Source: JBLNBN01 sp050260015 (GTDB taxonomy: Bacteria; Bacteroidota; Ignavibacteria; Kapaibacteriales; UBA2268). From it: a stretch of 64,000 nt of DNA. Made by a program: the position numbers and the translations under genes. Below, one piece after another: positions 60,298 to 64,000 of this stretch (its first letter is position 1; the number at the start of each line of letters is the position of its first letter). The DNA is taken from the NCBI GenBank assembly GCA_050260015.1, contig JBLNBN010000023.1, positions 1-64,000 on the forward strand, read 5' to 3'. The notes beneath the pieces were generated by a model that ran no database searches, was not told the origin of the DNA, and was given only the letters and a program-made list of their open reading frames with translations.

Positions 60298-63200
60298 ATG
60301 GCTAACGCTAAAAAAATAAAATCAATCGCCGATCTCAATAAAATTGGCGACGCGGTCCGCAGCGAAAATTTAAAGCTCGGCGCGGAAGTGCGCGAAAAGG
60401 TTCTCGTATGCGCCGGCGGCGGCTGTATCGCTTCGGGCTCTCTCAAGGTCAAAGAAGCCTTAGTTAGCTCCCTTCGCGATAAGAACTTGCAGGACGCCGT
60501 GCAGGTAGTCGAAACCGGCTGCCTTGGCCCTTGCGTTTGCGGCCCAGTTCTCGTTATGGGAAAGGACAAAGTATTTTATCAGAAAGTAAGCCCCGACGAT
60601 ATCGAGGAAATTATCGACAGCCATATTATTGGCGGCGAGATCGTCGAACGCCTTACGTGGAAAACTGACGCGGCAAAGACTCCCGTGCCCGTATTAACGG
60701 ACATCGAATTCTTCCGCCGCCAGACCAAGGTCGTTCTTCGCAATTGCGGTAGGATCAATCCTCTTTCAGTGGAAGAGTATATCGCCTGCGACGGCTACCA
60801 AGCCCTTGGTAAGGTATTGACCTCTATGAAGGCGGACGACGTATTAAGCGAAATGCGTAAATCCGGCCTCCGCGGTCGCGGCGGCGCAGGCTTCCCGACC
60901 TGGATGAAATGGTCCTTCGCGTCGAAGAACGCCGCCGACCAGAAGTATATCCTCTGCAACGCGGACGAGGGCGATCCCGGCGCGTTCATGGATAGAAGCG
61001 TTCTCGAGGGCGATCCGCACTCGGTTATCGAAGGTATGGCGATCGGCGGTTACGCTATCGGCGCAACCCAAGGCTACATCTACGTTCGCGCGGAATATCC
61101 GCTCGCCGTGGAACGCCTCCAATACGCTATCGACCGCGCGCGCCAGATTGGCATGCTCGGCGAAAATATCTTCGGAAGCGGCTTCAATTTCGACCTGGAA
61201 ATCCGCATGGGCTCCGGCGCGTTCGTATGCGGCGAAGAAACGGCGCTTATGAACTCGATCGAAGGCAAACGCGGCGAACCCCGTCCGCGTCCCCCGTTCC
61301 CGGCTGAAAAGGGTCTCTGGGGCAAGCCCAGCGTTCTTAATAACGTAGAAACGCTCGCCAACATTCCCGAAATTCTGCTCAAAGGCGGCGATTGGTTCGC
61401 TTCCATGGGCACGGAAAAGAGCAAGGGCACTAAAGTGTTCGCTCTCGCCGGCGCAATAAATAACGCGGGCCTCGTAGAAGTTCCCGTGGGAACTACGCTC
61501 GGCGAATTGATCTACGACATCGGAAACGGCATCCCCGGCGACAAGAAATTTAAAGCCGCCCAGGTTGGCGGTCCTTCAGGCGGTTGCGTTCCCAAAGAAC
61601 ACTTAAACGTTCCGCTCGATTACGAATCGCTTAACGAACTCGGCGCAATCATGGGTTCAGGCGGCCTCGTAGTAATGGACGAAGACACGTGTATGGTAGA
61701 CGTCGCCCGCTTCTTCCTCGAATTCGTCCAGGAAGAGAGCTGCGGTAAATGCGTTCCCTGCCGCGTCGGTACGAAGCGCATGCTTGAAATTCTCGAGAAG
61801 ATAGCCGACGGCAAGGGCGAAATGTCCGATATCGATAAGCTAGAAGAGCTTGGTAATATGATCAAGGAAACTTCGCTCTGCGGTCTCGGTCAAACTGCTC
61901 CGAACCCCGTGCTCTCGACCTTGAGACACTTCCGCCACGAGTACGAGCAACATATATTAAATAAACATTGCGAAGCCGGCGTTTGCCGCGGCGTAGTTCG
62001 CGCCCCCTGCCAGAGCGCATGCCCCGCGGGCGTAGACGTCCCCGGTTTCGTATCCCTTATCGGCGAGCGTCGCTTGGCGGAGGCGTTAAAGCTTCACCGC
62101 GAACGCAACCCGTTTGCCGCCGTTTGCGCGCGCGTATGCTTCCACACATGCGAAGACAAATGCCGTCGCGCAAGCATGGACGAATCAGTCTCTATCCGCG
62201 CCCTCAAGCGCTATATGGTGGATTCTGAAATTACGATCCAGGTTCCCGAAGTTCGCGAGAGCGACATCAACGCCAAGCAAAAGATCGCCATCATCGGCGC
62301 GGGCCCCGCTGGCCTTTCCTGCGCTTACTTCCTCGCTCGCCTCGGCTACAAGCCGAAAGTGTTCGAAGCCGAACAACGTCCCGGCGGCATGCTCGTACAG
62401 ACGATTCCTCCGTACAGGCTGCCCCGCGAAATTCTCGCCCGCGAAATTCGTATGATCGAAAGCCTCGGCGTCGATATCGAATGCGGCAAGAAATTGGGCC
62501 GCGACTTCCTGATCCAGGACCTCCGCGAAGAGGGCTACAAAGCCGTATTTATCGGCATCGGCTCCCCGACGGCGGTCGACTTGAACATCAAAGGGAAGGA
62601 AGCTAAGGGCGTAGATCGCGCTATGGACTTCCTCCGCACCTACAACCTTCGCGGTTCGGCCCCGGTCGGCAAGAAGCTCGTAGTTGTCGGCGGCGGCAAC
62701 GCCGCGTTCGACGCCGCGCGCACCGCTATCCGTTTGGGCGCCGAAGAAGTAACTATCGTTTACCGCCGCAGCAAGGGCGAAATGCCCGCATATGCGGAGG
62801 AAATCGAAGAGGCTTTGCAGGAAGGCATCAGGATTATGCCTTTGACTAACCCGCAGGAGATCATTTCCGACGAAAGCGGGAAAGTTACAGGCGTTCGTTG
62901 CAACGGCATGACTCTCGGCGAATTCGATTACTCCGGTCGTCGCAGACCCGTTAACTCGAAGGACACGTTCGTTATCGAATGCGACCAGGTTATTATGGCT
63001 CTCGGCCAGAGCTTCGACACCGGCCTCATCAACGTCGGCACGCGCCTCAACATGGTCGGCGAAAGCTCGATCGTTTGCGATACGGTTAACGGTCAAACCT
63101 CCGTTCCGTGGGTGTTCGCCGGCGGCGACGCCGCTACCGAAGGCGAAAAAACAGTTATCGAAGCTATCGCGGCAGGCGAGCGCGCGGCCGTAGGTATCGA

Positions 63201-63423
63201 CGAATACCTTACCGGCGCAAGCCACGCCTTCTGGCGCGAAGAGCGCATTAACGACACGAACTACGATCCCGACGCGGATCCGGTTCCGTTCCCGCGCACG
63301 AGACTTCCGCTGCTCTCCATCGAGCGTCGTAAGAATAACTTCGTCGAAGTCGAGCAACCCTGGAACGAATCCGAAGCGGTTCGCCAGGCTAAGAGATGTT
63401 TGAGATGTGATTATGGAAAATAA
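60298..63423 (+). CDS. HydB/NuoF-like flavoprotein fused to GltD/NfnB-like FAD oxidoreductase
   Basis: A 1041-residue multidomain flavoprotein. Residues about 30-125 are a thioredoxin-like [2Fe-2S] domain (CAGGGCIASG, ETGCLGPCVCGP). Residues about 170-530 are NuoF: the FMN/NAD loop GLRGRGGAGFPTW, NADEGDPGAFMDRS, an SLBB domain, and the N3-type cluster Cys482, Cys485, Cys488 and Cys528. A GltD-type Fe-S segment follows (Cys571, Cys575, Cys610, Cys614, Cys618, Cys622). From residue 662 there is an FAD site IAIIGAGPAGLSCAYFL and an NADPH site VVVGGGNAAFDAARTA with YRRSKGEMPA. Typical HydB ends in a 2x[4Fe-4S] ferredoxin domain instead. It likely transfers electrons among NAD(P)H, ferredoxin and HydA. 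Confidence 0.92.
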   Translation: MANAKKIKSIADLNKIGDAVRSENLKLGAEVREKVLVCAGGGCIASGSLKVKEALVSSLRDKNLQDAVQVVETGCLGPCVCGPVLVMGKDKVFYQKVSPDDIEEIIDSHIIGGEIVERLTWKTDAAKTPVPVLTDIEFFRRQTKVVLRNCGRINPLSVEEYIACDGYQALGKVLTSMKADDVLSEMRKSGLRGRGGAGFPTWMKWSFASKNAADQKYILCNADEGDPGAFMDRSVLEGDPHSVIEGMAIGGYAIGATQGYIYVRAEYPLAVERLQYAIDRARQIGMLGENIFGSGFNFDLEIRMGSGAFVCGEETALMNSIEGKRGEPRPRPPFPAEKGLWGKPSVLNNVETLANIPEILLKGGDWFASMGTEKSKGTKVFALAGAINNAGLVEVPVGTTLGELIYDIGNGIPGDKKFKAAQVGGPSGGCVPKEHLNVPLDYESLNELGAIMGSGGLVVMDEDTCMVDVARFFLEFVQEESCGKCVPCRVGTKRMLEILEKIADGKGEMSDIDKLEELGNMIKETSLCGLGQTAPNPVLSTLRHFRHEYEQHILNKHCEAGVCRGVVRAPCQSACPAGVDVPGFVSLIGERRLAEALKLHRERNPFAAVCARVCFHTCEDKCRRASMDESVSIRALKRYMVDSEITIQVPEVRESDINAKQKIAIIGAGPAGLSCAYFLARLGYKPKVFEAEQRPGGMLVQTIPPYRLPREILAREIRMIESLGVDIECGKKLGRDFLIQDLREEGYKAVFIGIGSPTAVDLNIKGKEAKGVDRAMDFLRTYNLRGSAPVGKKLVVVGGGNAAFDAARTAIRLGAEEVTIVYRRSKGEMPAYAEEIEEALQEGIRIMPLTNPQEIISDESGKVTGVRCNGMTLGEFDYSGRRRPVNSKDTFVIECDQVIMALGQSFDTGLINVGTRLNMVGESSIVCDTVNGQTSVPWVFAGGDAATEGEKTVIEAIAAGERAAVGIDEYLTGASHAFWREERINDTNYDPDADPVPFPRTRLPLLSIERRKNNFVEVEQPWNESEAVRQAKRCLRCDYGK

Positions 63424-63442
63424 GGCAAATCAGGAGAAAACA

Positions 63443-64000
63443 ATGATAAATATAACTGTTAATAATATACCGGTTACCGTGCCGAAAGGCGCGACCGTCC
63501 TCGAAGCAGCCCGCCAAATCGGCATCTCAATACCGACGCTCTGCCACCTCGAGGGTAAAGACCCGAAAGGAGCCTGCCGCGTTTGCCTCGTAGAGATCGA
63601 GGGAGCCCGCTCGCTCATGACCTCATGCTCCGTCCCCGCGGCCGAAGGCATGAAAGTCCGCACCAACACAACTAAGGTTCGCGAAGCCCGTAAGCTCGTC
63701 GTCGAGCTTCTGCTTAGCGAGCACAACGGCGAATGCCAGACCTGCAACCGCAACGACGATTGCGAATTGCAGCAAATGGCAAATGAAATGGGCGTTAAGG
63801 AAATTCGCTACCAGGGCGAACGCACCCGCGTACATATCGACGCCAAAACTCCCGCGCTCGTTCGCGACAACGGCAAGTGCATTAAATGCCGCCGCTGCGT
63901 AACGGCATGCAACGAACTCCAAACGGTCGGCGCGCTCTTCCCGCAGGGCAGAGGCTTCGAATCCGTTATCGGCCCGGCGTTCATGCTCGATCTCGACGGC
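63443..64000 (+). CDS. HydA/HndD-like [FeFe]-hydrogenase catalytic subunit, N-terminal part
   Basis: 186 residues are visible; the gene runs off the right edge. The N-terminal NuoG-type [2Fe-2S] ferredoxin uses Cys34, Cys45, Cys48 and Cys62. The His-Cys [4Fe-4S] site is in SEHNGECQTCNRNDDCELQ (H-x3-C-x2-C-x5-C). The next ferredoxin segment, NGKCIKCRRCVTACNELQ, then PQGRGFESVIGPAF, resembles NADP-reducing hydrogenase HndD/HydA more than NuoG. The H-cluster domain lies outside the window, so formate-dehydrogenase-like alternatives cannot be excluded. AGGAG precedes the ATG by 6 bases. Confidence 0.8.
   Translation, partial: MINITVNNIPVTVPKGATVLEAARQIGISIPTLCHLEGKDPKGACRVCLVEIEGARSLMTSCSVPAAEGMKVRTNTTKVREARKLVVELLLSEHNGECQTCNRNDDCELQQMANEMGVKEIRYQGERTRVHIDAKTPALVRDNGKCIKCRRCVTACNELQTVGALFPQGRGFESVIGPAFMLDLDG

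Noticed and set aside
62185..63357. 390-codon open frame antisense to the NuoF-GltD gene
   Set aside because: It mirrors a well-supported gene and arises from codon bias in the sense frame. Its protein shows no domain.
59740..64000. Respiratory complex I operon start
   Set aside because: NuoE- and NuoF-like genes could suggest it, but no NuoA-D precede them, and the third gene has HydA/HndD-type motifs.
1..64000. CRISPR array, tRNA/rRNA genes, insertion sequences, prophage or defence islands
   Set aside because: No regularly spaced repeats, no cloverleaf-sized gaps with tRNA-like arms, and no transposase, integrase or known defence genes were seen by reading.

Overview
The window looks like part of the chromosome of a Gram-negative (diderm), motile, probably anaerobic or facultative member of the FCB group (Bacteroidota / Ignavibacteria / Kapabacteria-like). 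The evidence is a type IX secretion C-terminal sorting domain (21037-22503), a TamB-like outer-membrane assembly protein, Lnt, an MltB-type lytic transglycosylase, several lipoproteins, TAnnTTTG-like sequences upstream of several genes, and flagellar/chemotaxis genes (cheA/cheW/cheY, csrA/fliW, motB) that many Bacteroidota lack. Base composition is close to even, with GC-rich genes and AT-rich gaps. I saw no tRNA, rRNA, CRISPR array, insertion sequence or phage. The lineage is inferred; no database was searched.

Layout. 1-10.3 kb: a truncated Sua5/TsaC gene, glycogen phosphorylase, a CbpA-like J-protein, an M28 peptidase, RadC, a UvrD-type helicase, and a glycosyltransferase coupled to a HAD phosphatase. 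10.3-11.7 kb: a TPR protein. 11.9-21.0 kb: a seven-gene signalling operon with three stand-alone receivers, two large PAS hybrid histidine kinases, CheA and CheW, but no receptor, CheR or CheB. 21-32 kb: a T9SS cargo protein, M20 dipeptidase, L,D-transpeptidase, a possible flagellar small protein, an NTF2-like lipoprotein, 3-hydroxyacyl-CoA dehydrogenase and TamB. 32-42.5 kb: an orphan sensor kinase behind a sigma54-like site, a GT2, a NarI-like cytochrome b subunit, a second M28 peptidase, an Fe-S-type Rrf2 regulator with L-serine ammonia-lyase, then the prfA-lnt-GT2 block. 42.7-52.6 kb: an S1-domain protein, MltB, a BatA/vWA membrane protein, a RhaD-like aldolase, lipoproteins, a CHAD protein and a BrkB-family membrane protein. 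52.7-55.2 kb: an HdrCD-like Fe-S oxidoreductase and pyrE. 55.2-59.2 kb (minus strand): response regulator, csrA, fliW, motB (with a strong sigma28 promoter), a GT4 and an unknown small protein. 59.5-64 kb: a small unknown ORF followed by hydC-hydB-hydA-like genes that run off the window.

Two systems stand out. The terminal operon looks like a trimeric NAD(P)-linked [FeFe]-hydrogenase, but its NuoF-like subunit lacks the usual C-terminal ferredoxin domain and is instead fused to a complete GltD/NfnB-type FAD-NADPH oxidoreductase, so one 1041-residue chain has two flavin/pyridine-nucleotide modules. The signalling operon joins two hybrid kinases to a CheA-CheW-CheY core without receptors, and the first kinase ends in a pseudo-receiver whose phosphoacceptor Asp is replaced by Glu. 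Motility genes are scattered, and the csrA-fliW-response regulator group suggests post-transcriptional control of flagellar genes.
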